Below are positions 1 to 5,603 of a DNA stretch of 8,623 bases, piece by piece. A program made the position numbers and the translations under genes. The notes below the pieces were generated by a model. It worked only from the letters and a program-made list of their open reading frames with translations. It was not told the DNA's origin and searched no databases. The DNA is from an uncultured Halomicronema sp. Its GTDB lineage: Bacteria > Cyanobacteriota > Cyanobacteriia > Phormidesmidales > Phormidesmidaceae. The DNA lies in NCBI GenBank assembly GCA_937897665.1, contig CALCPB010000650.1, positions 1-8,623 of the forward strand, in the 5' to 3' direction. Numbering within the stretch: the first letter of the stretch is position 1; each line of letters opens with the position of its first letter.

Positions 1-292
1 CCCAAGCGGCCACCGGCATTATGCTGACCAAGGCGTAACCGGTGAGCTGATGCTTCAGCTGTTGGCTAAACGTGAACGTGTCGGGAACCTTGGGCGGGGG
101 CGCATCCATATGCAGACGGGCCGCTTGCGGATGCCACGAAATTGTCAGCCAACCCCGTTGATTGAGCGTTCTTAAAGCAACACAGAGGGTGGTGCGATCG
201 CGCTGCACCACTTGCTCACAACGAGCCGGTAGCCAACCTGATCGGAGTTCGGCACAGACGGCCATTAAAGTTGTGAAATCCACTGGCTGCAT
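1..292 (-). CDS. rqcH: RqcH/Rqc2-type NFACT protein (fibronectin-binding-like), N-terminal part, cut by window edge
   Basis: Reading leftward from ATG at 290-292, 97 residues are visible before the window ends. They begin MQPVDFTTLMAVCAEL and contain the segments QRDRTTLCVALRT and TFTFSQQLKHQLTG. This is the recognisable start of the NFACT-N domain in cyanobacterial RqcH/Rqc2 (often annotated fibronectin-binding protein A). Family members bind stalled 50S-nascent chain-tRNA complexes in the cytoplasm and add C-terminal alanine tails that mark the peptide for degradation. The rest of NFACT-N, the coiled coil and NFACT-R lie outside the window, so none of the catalytic or tRNA-binding parts can be checked. 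The start is supported by an AGGAG-like ribosome-binding site about 8 bases upstream and by the family N-terminus. It is transcribed away from remA. The family call is firm; the function comes from the family. Confidence 0.85.
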   Translation of the reverse strand, partial: MQPVDFTTLMAVCAELRSGWLPARCEQVVQRDRTTLCVALRTLNQRGWLTISWHPQAARLHMDAPPPKVPDTFTFSQQLKHQLTGYALVSIMPVAAW

Positions 293-410
293 GGATTTGT
301 TCTCCTGTTGCTGCGACCTTTACCTTAACTCGACGAGCGATTAGAGAGAGGTCTGTTGAGCCGCTCTGGCCGCATAATGGGCATTCCTCAAAATGCTCCA
401 ACTCTTGGCT

Positions 411-439
411 AAGGCAGGTTTGCGGCAGTTTCCTGCCTT
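411..439. repeat. 8-bp perfect inverted repeat with 13-base loop
   Basis: AAGGCAGG at 411-418 pairs exactly with CCTGCCTT at 432-439. A T7 run follows at about 450-456, ten bases past the stem, which is too far for a classical intrinsic terminator. No plus-strand gene lies upstream. It could be an operator or a leader hairpin for the divergent genes. Confidence 0.5.
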
Positions 440-485
440 GTCGGTCAGATTTTTTTCGCTAACATAGACTTAGCTGATATTTTCG

Positions 486-505
486 CGCATTTGCCCGCAT
501 TTCCC
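486..505. repeat. Tandem 10-bp duplication (CGCATTTGCC / CGCATTTCCC)
   Basis: Two adjacent copies differ at one base. The pair sits about 180 bp upstream of the remA start in the divergent promoter region. It is too short to name; it could be a slipped-strand duplication or paired half-sites. Confidence 0.4.
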
Positions 506-621
506 GTCCTGGTGGCCGTCATTCATCGCGAGTGAACTGAGGATTTGGCACCTTCGTGATTATTTTGATAGCACTGAGCCGGTACCTTGAGCTTGGCAGG
601 TGTTGATCAAGGCAGGTCTTT

Positions 622-651
622 ACTGAGCAATTCGTCACTGAGCAATTCTTC
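622..651. repeat. Tandem 15-bp duplication ahead of remA
   Basis: ACTGAGCAATTCGTC (622-636) is followed directly by ACTGAGCAATTCTTC (637-651), with one mismatch. It ends 31 bases before the remA ATG, so it probably lies in the 5' leader. Because the unit is a multiple of three it keeps the upstream TTG frame open, which explains why that frame looks longer than the gene. Confidence 0.6.
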
Positions 652-682
652 GCCTCTGCCGAGTCCTCCCCAAGGGTTTCCT

Positions 683-943
683 ATGGATATCAAGCTGATC
701 AACATTGGTTTTGGCAACATTGTTTCGGCAAACCGCGTCGTGGCTATTGTCAGTCCTGAATCCGCTCCCATCAAGCGCGTCATTTCCGATGCTCGCGATC
801 GCGGCCAGTTAGTCGATGCGACCTATGGCCGTCGCACGCGAGCCGTCCTGATTATGGATTCTGGGCATATTATCCTCTCCGCGATTCAGCCGGAAACGGT
901 GGCCCATCGCTTCATTGCCCATAAGGAGCCGCAAAGCGCCTAG
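683..943 (+). CDS. remA: RemA-family (DUF370) DNA-binding regulator
   Basis: This 86-residue protein begins [12 protein letters not shown]. It carries the family features in order: GFGN (9-12), the PESAPIKR segment (25-32), the [14 protein letters not shown] segment (49-62) and a short SAIQPETV tail. In Bacillus subtilis RemA is an oligomeric DNA-binding activator of matrix genes. Arg18 and the Arg50-Arg51 pair, which I recall as important in that protein, are all present here. The cyanobacterial regulon is not known to me, so a biofilm role is only inferred. ATG at 683 is chosen because the homologous sequence starts exactly there and the length matches the family. The frame is open upstream to a TTG at 587, but that part is low-complexity. 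A terminator follows at once, so remA looks monocistronic. In many bacteria gmk follows this gene; it does not here. Confidence 0.9.
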   Translation: MDIKLINIGFGNIVSANRVVAIVSPESAPIKRVISDARDRGQLVDATYGRRTRAVLIMDSGHIILSAIQPETVAHRFIAHKEPQSA

Positions 944-972
944 GCGAGAGTGAGGATGAATTTACGTGAGTG

Positions 973-1010
973 CTCCGTAAAGCTTCTATAGCTTTCCGGA
1001 GGGTTTTGTT
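973..1010 (+). terminator. Intrinsic terminator after remA
   Basis: A 12-bp stem pairs CTCCGTAAAGCT (973-984) with AGCTTTCCGGAG (990-1001), with a single T/C mismatch and a 5-base loop. The tail GGTTTTGTT follows. It lies 30 bases past the remA stop codon and separates remA from the next gene. Confidence 0.8.
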
Positions 1011-1061
1011 GCGATTGCGGAAGAAGAAGCAGAGTCTACTGGCTGCGATCGCTAACCCCCT

Positions 1062-1970
1062 ATGAATCAAGATTATTTACCCTCTTCAGCAGAGCCCAGC
1101 CGCTCTGCCACCGACTGGGTGGCCATTTGTCACCGGCTAGCTGGCTACGACTTTCCGTGGGAACTGAATCGCTCACTCGAGTTAGCGGTGCTCAAAACCT
1201 TCTGTATCCCTCGCATTGCACACCTGTTGCATCAGACTGGAGAGTTTGAAAAGCGCCCGCAAAAGCGTTACGACGATACCAGCTTGGTATTAGGCAATAT
1301 TCTGAAATGGGGCTATGACAGCCCGCAGGGGAAAGCTGCAATCACCCAGATGAATCGAATTCATCAGCGATTTGACATTAGCAACGAAGACTTTCTTTAT
1401 GTGCTGTCGCTGATTATTTATGAGCCCATCCGGTGGAACCAACACTTTGGCTGGCGACTCTTTACACCCACCGAACGACAGGCTCTGTTTCACTTTTGGT
1501 ACGCCGTCGGTCAACGGATGGGACTTCAGAATATGCCTCAGACTGATGAGGCGTTTGAGGCATTTAACCAAGCCTACGAAGCGCAGCATTGCCGATATCA
1601 TCCTGACAATGCTGCCGTGGGTAACGCGGTCGTCACCCTCATGCAAAGATGGTTTCCCAAAATTATCTCGCCCGCCGTTCCCGTTATGGTTAAAACAGTT
1701 GCTGATGATGCCACTAGAACCGCTTTAGGCTGGGCTCAACCGCTTCCCGTTGTGCGGTTAATCGTGCTCGGCGGCTTGCGGCTGCGGCGATCGCTGGTTC
1801 TACATAGCCCCCGTCGTCAACGTTCGAGCTTCATTACCGATGCGACTAACAAAACCTATCCCAGGGGTTATCAGTTAGAATCTCTCGGCCCCGAAATGGC
1901 CGTTGCTCCGCCATCTGTGCCAGCCACGACCTCGCGATGCCCTTTTGCCAGAATGCGGTCGCTGCTGTGA
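1062..1970 (+). CDS. DUF2236 / MpaB-family oxygenase-like protein
   Basis: This 302-residue protein belongs to the MpaB/Lcp-like oxygenase family (DUF2236), a mostly helical fold that in characterised members binds b-type haem; related proteins cleave rubber or act in fungal meroterpenoid synthesis. The core is visible: DTSLVLGNILKWG (72-84), MNRIHQRF with the conserved His101 (97-104), LYVLSLIIYEPIRWN (112-126), FGWRLFTPTE (129-138) and VGQRMGL (149-155), then a conserved RGYQLESLGP segment (268-277). The substrate cannot be predicted. The C-terminus ends in a Pro/Ser-rich tail holding Cys-Pro (SRCPFARM, 291-298). There is no signal peptide. ATG at 1062 is the likely start, though I see no strong ribosome-binding site. 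The gene stands between the remA terminator and sufE on the same strand, with 84 bp to sufE; co-transcription is possible but nothing links their functions. Confidence 0.75.
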   Translation: MNQDYLPSSAEPSRSATDWVAICHRLAGYDFPWELNRSLELAVLKTFCIPRIAHLLHQTGEFEKRPQKRYDDTSLVLGNILKWGYDSPQGKAAITQMNRIHQRFDISNEDFLYVLSLIIYEPIRWNQHFGWRLFTPTERQALFHFWYAVGQRMGLQNMPQTDEAFEAFNQAYEAQHCRYHPDNAAVGNAVVTLMQRWFPKIISPAVPVMVKTVADDATRTALGWAQPLPVVRLIVLGGLRLRRSLVLHSPRRQRSSFITDATNKTYPRGYQLESLGPEMAVAPPSVPATTSRCPFARMRSLL

Positions 1971-1998
1971 TCAGGAGTTTTTCCGGCTAATCGCTCTC

Positions 1999-2025
1999 TA
2001 CAATATGAAGAGACCGCATCCGGTC
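1999..2025 (+). promoter_or_regulatory. Possible sufE -10 element and leader hairpin
   Basis: TACAAT at 1999-2004 matches a sigma-70 -10 hexamer at five of six positions, but no good -35 is visible at the right spacing. A small perfect hairpin follows (GACCG, loop CATC, CGGTC; 2012-2025), lying in what would be the sufE leader. Both are weak signals. Confidence 0.3.
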
Positions 2026-2054
2026 ACTGTTGTTGTCTGTTGCGATTTTTTGTG

Positions 2055-2486
2055 ATGTCTGCATCTTCAACCCGACCCGCTTCTATCGATAAGCTGGTTC
2101 AACGTTTTCAAAAGGTAGCTGAGCCTAAACGCCGCTACGAGCAACTGCTGTGGTTAGCCAAAAAATTAGATCCCTTCCCAGCAGATGCCAAAATCGAAGC
2201 GAACAAAGTCCAAGGATGCGTTTCGCAGGTCTATGTGATTGCCTCTCTGGAAGATGGCAAGCTGCAATACCGAGGTGATTCTGATGCGCAAATCACAAAG
2301 GGACTCGTGGCCTTCTTGATTCGCGGCATGAACGGTTTAACGCCGGAAGAAATTGTTGACTTATCGCCGGATTTTATTAAAGAGACGCAGCTAGATGTAA
2401 GTCTTACTCCTTCACGGGCTAATGGTTTTTTTAACATCTTTAAGATGATGCAGCAAAAAGCTGCCGGATTTGCCGACAACGCCTAG
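2055..2486 (+). CDS. sufE: SufE-family cysteine desulfurase sulfur acceptor
   Basis: This 143-residue protein is a SufE. Family members take persulfide sulfur from the cysteine desulfurase SufS and pass it to the SufBCD scaffold for Fe-S cluster assembly in the cytoplasm, a central need for photosystem I and ferredoxins. The acceptor cysteine is Cys55 in NKVQGCVSQVYV. Other family segments follow in order: YRGDSDAQITKGLVAFL, the NGLTPEEIV segment and the LTPSRANGFFNIFKMM C-terminus. Length is normal for the family. ATG at 2055 is preferred; TTG (2040) and GTG (2052) in frame upstream would add only a few residues. No sufS or sufBCD is in the window, so it is a detached copy. It converges on the MATE gene with a 40-bp gap, in which no clear terminator was seen. 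Confidence 0.92.
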   Translation: MSASSTRPASIDKLVQRFQKVAEPKRRYEQLLWLAKKLDPFPADAKIEANKVQGCVSQVYVIASLEDGKLQYRGDSDAQITKGLVAFLIRGMNGLTPEEIVDLSPDFIKETQLDVSLTPSRANGFFNIFKMMQQKAAGFADNA

Positions 2487-2526
2487 AGTTGCCGAGAGAA
2501 TTCCCTGGGGAGCCGATTGAGAAGCC

Positions 2527-3861
2527 TCAGAGAGGTAATTTGTTGGCTAACGTCGGCCTCTCGCGCCATGAATGTGGCACTTTGACCGCCAAGGTGATGG
2601 CTCGAATGGCCATAAAGCTCACCAGTGCCAGCCAGAGGAGGTGAGGGGTTCCTAGTCGGTAAGCGATCCAGCCGAGGGGCAAAAAGCCTCCAACTGTGGC
2701 CAATATCGTCGAGTTTCTCAACCATTTACCAGCGGTGATGCCTAAAAAGTAACCGTCTAATAAAAAGGCGATCGCCCCAAACCCCAGCGTCGGCACCAAC
2801 CACCACACGTACGTCTTCACCTGATCAATCACCGACTGATGCTGAGTCATGATTTGAAACAGCGACTGCGGAAACAGTGCGAAGATCAGCCCCATCATGA
2901 GACCGAGAAAAACACTGAAACTCCCCGCACCCAACACTAAACCCCTGAGCTGACGGTGGTTACTGGAGCCATACAACTGCCCCGCAAAACTCTCAGTAGC
3001 AAAGGCGATACCGTCGATCAAGTAAGACGCTAAGGTCACCACCTGCAGCAGCAGCGTATTCGCCGCCAACACGCGGCTCCCCATCGCTGAGCTCCAGTTG
3101 GTAAATAGGGCAAAGCTCATCAGCAGAGAAAACGTCCGCACTAAGATATCGCGATTGAGACGCCAGATTGAATGAAAGGTAGCCCGGTGCCAAAGGCGTG
3201 TCCTCAACTGCCAGGCCTCAGCCATAGAGCAATCTCGCAGCACAAAGGCGATGCCCACTAGCAATATCATCCCCTGACTCATCGCCGTTGCAGCCCCTGC
3301 CCCTGCACTGGCCCAGCCCAACTGCCGAATAATCCAATAATCCAGCAAGATGTTGCCGCCGTTACCGACTAGGGACAATACGACCACCCGCTTGCCTTGG
3401 CCACAGCCCAAGAACCAGCCGAGCAAGACATAATTAAACAGAACTGCCGGAGCCCCCCAAATCCGAGCGTTGTAGAATGCCTCGCCAGACAATCTGACGG
3501 CGGGCTCAGTTTCGAGCAGCCAGAACCCCAATTCTCGAATCGGGGTTTGCAGGAGCAAAATGCTGCAGCTGAGCACAACAGCTAGCAGGCAGTTACGCAA
3601 TAAGACCAACCGGATTTCCGCCGCGTCATGGCGTCCGTAGGCTTGCGCCGTTAGCCCCGTTGTGCCCATTCGCAAAAAGCCAAAGCTCCAATACACCAAG
3701 TTAAAAATCACGGTCGCGATCGCCACGCCACCGAGATGATGGATATCTGCTAAATGACCCAGAAATGCCGTGTCGATGATGCCTGCTAGCGGCACCATAA
3801 GATTTGAAAGCACGTTGGCGATCGCGAGTGCACCGAAGCGCTTGACCAAAGAGTTAGGCAA
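2527..3861 (-). CDS. MATE-family efflux transporter, DinF-like
   Basis: This 444-residue inner-membrane protein has the length and hydrophobic pattern of a 12-helix MATE transporter of the DinF branch, which expels cationic or hydrophobic compounds in exchange for protons or sodium. The N-terminal helix reads NLMVPLAGIIDTAFLGHL, with the conserved Pro24 and the Asp30 that corresponds to the ion-coupling aspartate of DinF-type proteins. The FGFLRMGTTGLTAQAYG segment (60-76) is typical of cyanobacterial members. The substrate is unknown. The start is TTG at 3859-3861: it gives the usual family N-terminus (a short polar stretch, then LSNLMVPLAG), and no ATG lies in frame near it. A weak AGG lies about 12 bases upstream. 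It is transcribed toward sufE and away from nothing close, so it is probably a single-gene unit. Confidence 0.9.
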   Translation of the reverse strand: MPNSLVKRFGALAIANVLSNLMVPLAGIIDTAFLGHLADIHHLGGVAIATVIFNLVYWSFGFLRMGTTGLTAQAYGRHDAAEIRLVLLRNCLLAVVLSCSILLLQTPIRELGFWLLETEPAVRLSGEAFYNARIWGAPAVLFNYVLLGWFLGCGQGKRVVVLSLVGNGGNILLDYWIIRQLGWASAGAGAATAMSQGMILLVGIAFVLRDCSMAEAWQLRTRLWHRATFHSIWRLNRDILVRTFSLLMSFALFTNWSSAMGSRVLAANTLLLQVVTLASYLIDGIAFATESFAGQLYGSSNHRQLRGLVLGAGSFSVFLGLMMGLIFALFPQSLFQIMTQHQSVIDQVKTYVWWLVPTLGFGAIAFLLDGYFLGITAGKWLRNSTILATVGGFLPLGWIAYRLGTPHLLWLALVSFMAIRAITLAVKVPHSWRERPTLANKLPL

Positions 3862-4023
3862 AAGGAATGTCAGCCTGATGTGAATGACTTGGGATGTCAG
3901 GCATTTATCTCTTTATCCTAGGCTGATCCGGGCTAGAACTCCCACGGGAAAGACGCGAACCAGATTTTGAGCCGCCTAACTGGTTGAGAGAAATGAGGGC
4001 GATCGCTGGCGGTGCCAAACGCT

Positions 4024-4055
4024 AAAAACCTCTGCCAGGTAACTGACAGAGGTTT
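4024..4055 (-). terminator. Intrinsic terminator after the PEP-CTERM gene
   Basis: AAACCTCTG (4026-4034) pairs with CAGAGGTTT (4047-4055), and inside it CAG pairs with CTG across one C/A mismatch, leaving a GTAA loop. Read on the minus strand the stem runs into TTTTT (complement of 4024-4028). It lies about 40 bases past the stop codon of the PEP-CTERM gene. Confidence 0.8.
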
Positions 4056-4097
4056 AAGGAGGATATCTTCAAGCGATGACCGTCATGGTAGCCGTCG

Positions 4098-5042
4098 CTA
4101 AACGGTTAGAGAGCGCTTAAACCGGACGCCTAAGCCCGCAACAACCAATAACCCTAGAACTGCAGTAGGTTCAGGAATGGTGGGCGGAGCCTGATTTTGC
4201 TCCCAACGTAAAGCGGCGATCGCGCCACTACCGGGATAAAGAACATCTAAGCGTTTGACCCCAGCACTGTCGAAGTTAAAGCGGTACAACGAATTGTCAC
4301 CGGTCTTGTCACTCAGCTGTTCGGCAGTACCATCATTTATGGCCGCTTCATCAAACTTCCAAGTTGCAATTTCTTCGTCATTTTCGCCGTAGGCAGCAAA
4401 GACAATATGTTTGCCCCGTGCGCCAAAATCATCAATGTCAAGTAAGTCGATTGATGTCAGGTCAATCATCTCTTCAAAAGAAAATGAGATCAGACCCCCG
4501 TTAGCGTTGTCATCTGGCTTGAAGTTCTTGTTGTTCTCTTGAAGAATCAACACGTTGCCTAGGTTGACCGGCGTCTCGGAGTTGTCATCCTTAGCCACCA
4601 AAAAGGTTTGATTCGTCAGATTGTCGTGCCCGGTCAGCAAATCTTTGTCGAACGTGCCGCCGCTTTTGAAATTGTTATTCCGCTTTCGAGCCTTACTATC
4701 TTCGGAATAATAATTGGGATCGGTGTTAAACAACACGAGATCACGAGACGTGAGCTGAGAAAGGTCGGAGGGGATTTCGCCATTGCTTGGCTTGTTGTAG
4801 CCGTCAATGCTGATGCCAAAATCTAACAGCCACTGATCAGAGACAGTGTAATCTTCATTTGAACCGGCATTTTCCCAGTCGCCAACACTCAAACCCAAGT
4901 CGCTGACGTCGAGCTGATTACCGTTAGCGTCAGTATCGAAATCGAAAACATAGGTTGCGGCTTGAGCAGCACTGGAAAGCGATTGAGCCAGCCCTAAGCT
5001 GCCAAGACACGCGACGAGTAAGAGTATTTTATTACGAGCCAT
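4098..5042 (-). CDS. Exported PEP-CTERM-anchored protein of unknown function
   Basis: This 314-residue protein starts with a signal peptide (MARNKILLLVACLGSLG..., likely cut after the AQA at residue 28). It ends with a PEP-CTERM sorting tail: IPEP (289-292), a hydrophobic helix (294-306) and the basic RFKR (307-310). Such tails are processed by exosortase and are linked to export and surface polysaccharide. The mature part is acidic and rich in Asp and Asn. It holds FDFDTDANGN (33-42, resembling a calcium-binding Asp loop), TFDKDLLTG (130-138), GNVLILQE (162-169), PDDNANGG (176-183) and DLTSIDLLDIDD (194-205). This motif series recurs in other PEP-CTERM and secreted beta-rich proteins, but I know no assigned function. 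No exosortase or polysaccharide gene is nearby, and the gene has its own terminator. A GAAG-like ribosome-binding site precedes the ATG. Confidence 0.88.
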   Translation of the reverse strand: MARNKILLLVACLGSLGLAQSLSSAAQAATYVFDFDTDANGNQLDVSDLGLSVGDWENAGSNEDYTVSDQWLLDFGISIDGYNKPSNGEIPSDLSQLTSRDLVLFNTDPNYYSEDSKARKRNNNFKSGGTFDKDLLTGHDNLTNQTFLVAKDDNSETPVNLGNVLILQENNKNFKPDDNANGGLISFSFEEMIDLTSIDLLDIDDFGARGKHIVFAAYGENDEEIATWKFDEAAINDGTAEQLSDKTGDNSLYRFNFDSAGVKRLDVLYPGSGAIAALRWEQNQAPPTIPEPTAVLGLLVVAGLGVRFKRSLTV

Positions 5043-5122
5043 AGAGCTTCAGTATTGAGGATGATCGGGAGAGCTTAAAGATGCACTAGCCTGGCATGAG
5101 CAGTGAGCACTACTTACTTGTG

Positions 5123-5128
5123 ACTATA
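5123..5128 (-). promoter_or_regulatory. Possible -10 element for the PEP-CTERM gene
   Basis: On the minus strand TATAGT (complement of 5123-5128) matches the -10 consensus at five of six positions, about 80 bases upstream of the ATG. No good -35 accompanies it. The site lies in the palindrome ACTATAGT, so the same hexamer also reads on the plus strand. Confidence 0.25.
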
Positions 5129-5158
5129 GTTACACGATAAAAAGCAAACATAGCAGGG

Positions 5159-5183
5159 GCATCAGTAGGATTGATGCTTTTTT
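5159..5183 (+). terminator. Terminator-like hairpin with T6 tail on the plus strand
   Basis: GCATCA (5159-5164) pairs with TGATGC (5172-5177) around a 7-base loop, followed at once by TTTTTT (5178-5183). This is a compact intrinsic terminator in form, but no plus-strand gene lies upstream: the next sequence to the left is the antisense strand of the PEP-CTERM gene. It could end an antisense transcript, or form by chance. Confidence 0.45.
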
Positions 5184-5211
5184 CATAGAACACCCTAGCT
5201 AAAACATCTCA

Positions 5212-5239
5212 ACTTTAAAATTCTTCGAGTCCTTAAAGT
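5212..5239. repeat. 7-bp perfect inverted repeat
   Basis: ACTTTAA (5212-5218) pairs with TTAAAGT (5233-5239) across a 14-base loop. It is AT-rich, so weak on its own; it is noted as part of the hairpin cluster. Confidence 0.4.
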
Positions 5240-5262
5240 CCAATCTTTCTGCAGTCGGGCGA

Positions 5263-5311
5263 GGAAGACCCAGGCGAGGGAAACTCGATCACTGCCTAGA
5301 GAACGTCTTCC
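5263..5311. repeat. Nested inverted repeat (GGAAGAC ... GTCTTCC)
   Basis: The outer 7 bp pair GGAAGAC (5263-5269) with GTCTTCC (5305-5311). Inside, AGGC (5272-5275) can pair with GCCT (5294-5297), and GAG with CTC (5276-5286) around GGAAA. The nested arrangement resembles a folded RNA domain more than a simple terminator. Confidence 0.45.
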
Positions 5312-5386
5312 CTAGATGTCGGTGCCAGGCGTATGGGATTTAAAACACTCAATATCTACGTGATAATACTTAAGAGCGGGGTTTTC

Positions 5387-5416
5387 TATGGAGTCCAACT
5401 TGCAGGAGTTGCCATA
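5387..5416. repeat. Bulged hairpin, 5 + 5 bp
   Basis: TATGG (5387-5391) pairs with CCATA (5412-5416), and CAACT (5396-5400) pairs with AGTTG (5407-5411). A 4-base bulge sits on the left side only and the loop has six bases. Confidence 0.45.
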
Positions 5417-5441
5417 AAATCGAGATCGTTTCTGCAGCTCT

Positions 5442-5485
5442 GGTAAATCGCCTGAATTTACCGAGTCCCTCAGCCAGAAAGGGAC
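5442..5485. repeat. Two adjacent perfect hairpins (7 bp and 6 bp)
   Basis: GGTAAAT (5442-5448) pairs with ATTTACC (5456-5462) around seven bases. Two bases later GTCCCT (5465-5470) pairs with AGGGAC (5480-5485) around nine bases. The tight spacing would allow coaxial stacking in an RNA. Confidence 0.5.
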
Positions 5486-5490
5486 GATAC

Positions 5491-5527
5491 ATCGGCTGTG
5501 GGCCAACAGTTCGAGCCTACAGCCGAT
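5491..5527 (-). repeat. 13-bp hairpin downstream of the phytoene-synthase-like gene
   Basis: The arms 5491-5503 and 5515-5527 pair along 13 bp, with one G-T wobble and an 11-base loop. It lies 77 bases past the stop codon of the minus-strand gene. It may be its transcription terminator, although no T run follows on that strand. It is the strongest stem in this spacer and unlikely to be chance. Confidence 0.65.
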
Positions 5528-5543
5528 CAGGAGGGCAGACGGC

Positions 5544-5567
5544 ATCAAGGCAAAAGCTGGACTTGAT
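5544..5567. repeat. 6-bp perfect inverted repeat
   Basis: ATCAAG (5544-5549) pairs with CTTGAT (5562-5567) around a 12-base loop, about 37 bases past the stop codon of the minus-strand gene. Weak on its own. Confidence 0.35.
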
Positions 5568-5603
5568 ATTGGTCGCTGATAGTCGGGGTGATCGCGCTCT
5601 TGT

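Larger units (their letters stand above)
293..682. other. Divergent intergenic region between rqcH and remA
   Basis: This 390-bp spacer must hold the promoters of both flanking genes. I see an 8-bp inverted repeat (411-439) followed after ten bases by a T7 run on the plus strand, a 10-bp tandem duplication (486-505) and a 15-bp tandem duplication (622-651). No convincing -35/-10 pair and no RNA gene were found. A plus-strand frame is open from a TTG at 587 into remA, but its 32 codons are low-complexity (Ser/Leu/Pro) and unlike RemA, so I treat them as leader. Confidence 0.6.
5043..5603. other. 561-bp intergenic region rich in inverted repeats
   Basis: Both flanking genes are on the minus strand, so this spacer is the 3' side of the phytoene-synthase-like gene and the 5' side of the PEP-CTERM gene. 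It holds eight non-overlapping inverted repeats between 5159 and 5567, listed separately. A minus-strand frame is open across 5312-5689, but its translation is compositionally odd, overlaps the real gene and matches no family I know, so I do not call it. No tRNA signature was found. Confidence 0.6.

Noticed and set aside
486..651. Short tandem duplications as a CRISPR array
   Set aside because: Each is only two adjacent copies of 10-15 bp without spacers, and no cas gene is present.
587..682. N-terminal extension of RemA from a TTG start
   Set aside because: The 32 extra residues are low-complexity, contain the tandem repeat, and are not part of the family; the ATG at 683 gives the standard protein.
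1290..1728. Long frames on both strands overlapping the MpaB-like gene
   Set aside because: They are shadows of the oxygenase frame, which has clear family motifs throughout; the alternative translations match nothing.
5504..5520. TTCGAGCC resembling a tRNA T-loop
   Set aside because: The flanks do not pair as a T-stem and there is no acceptor, D-arm or anticodon arm; the bases sit in the loop of the 13-bp hairpin.
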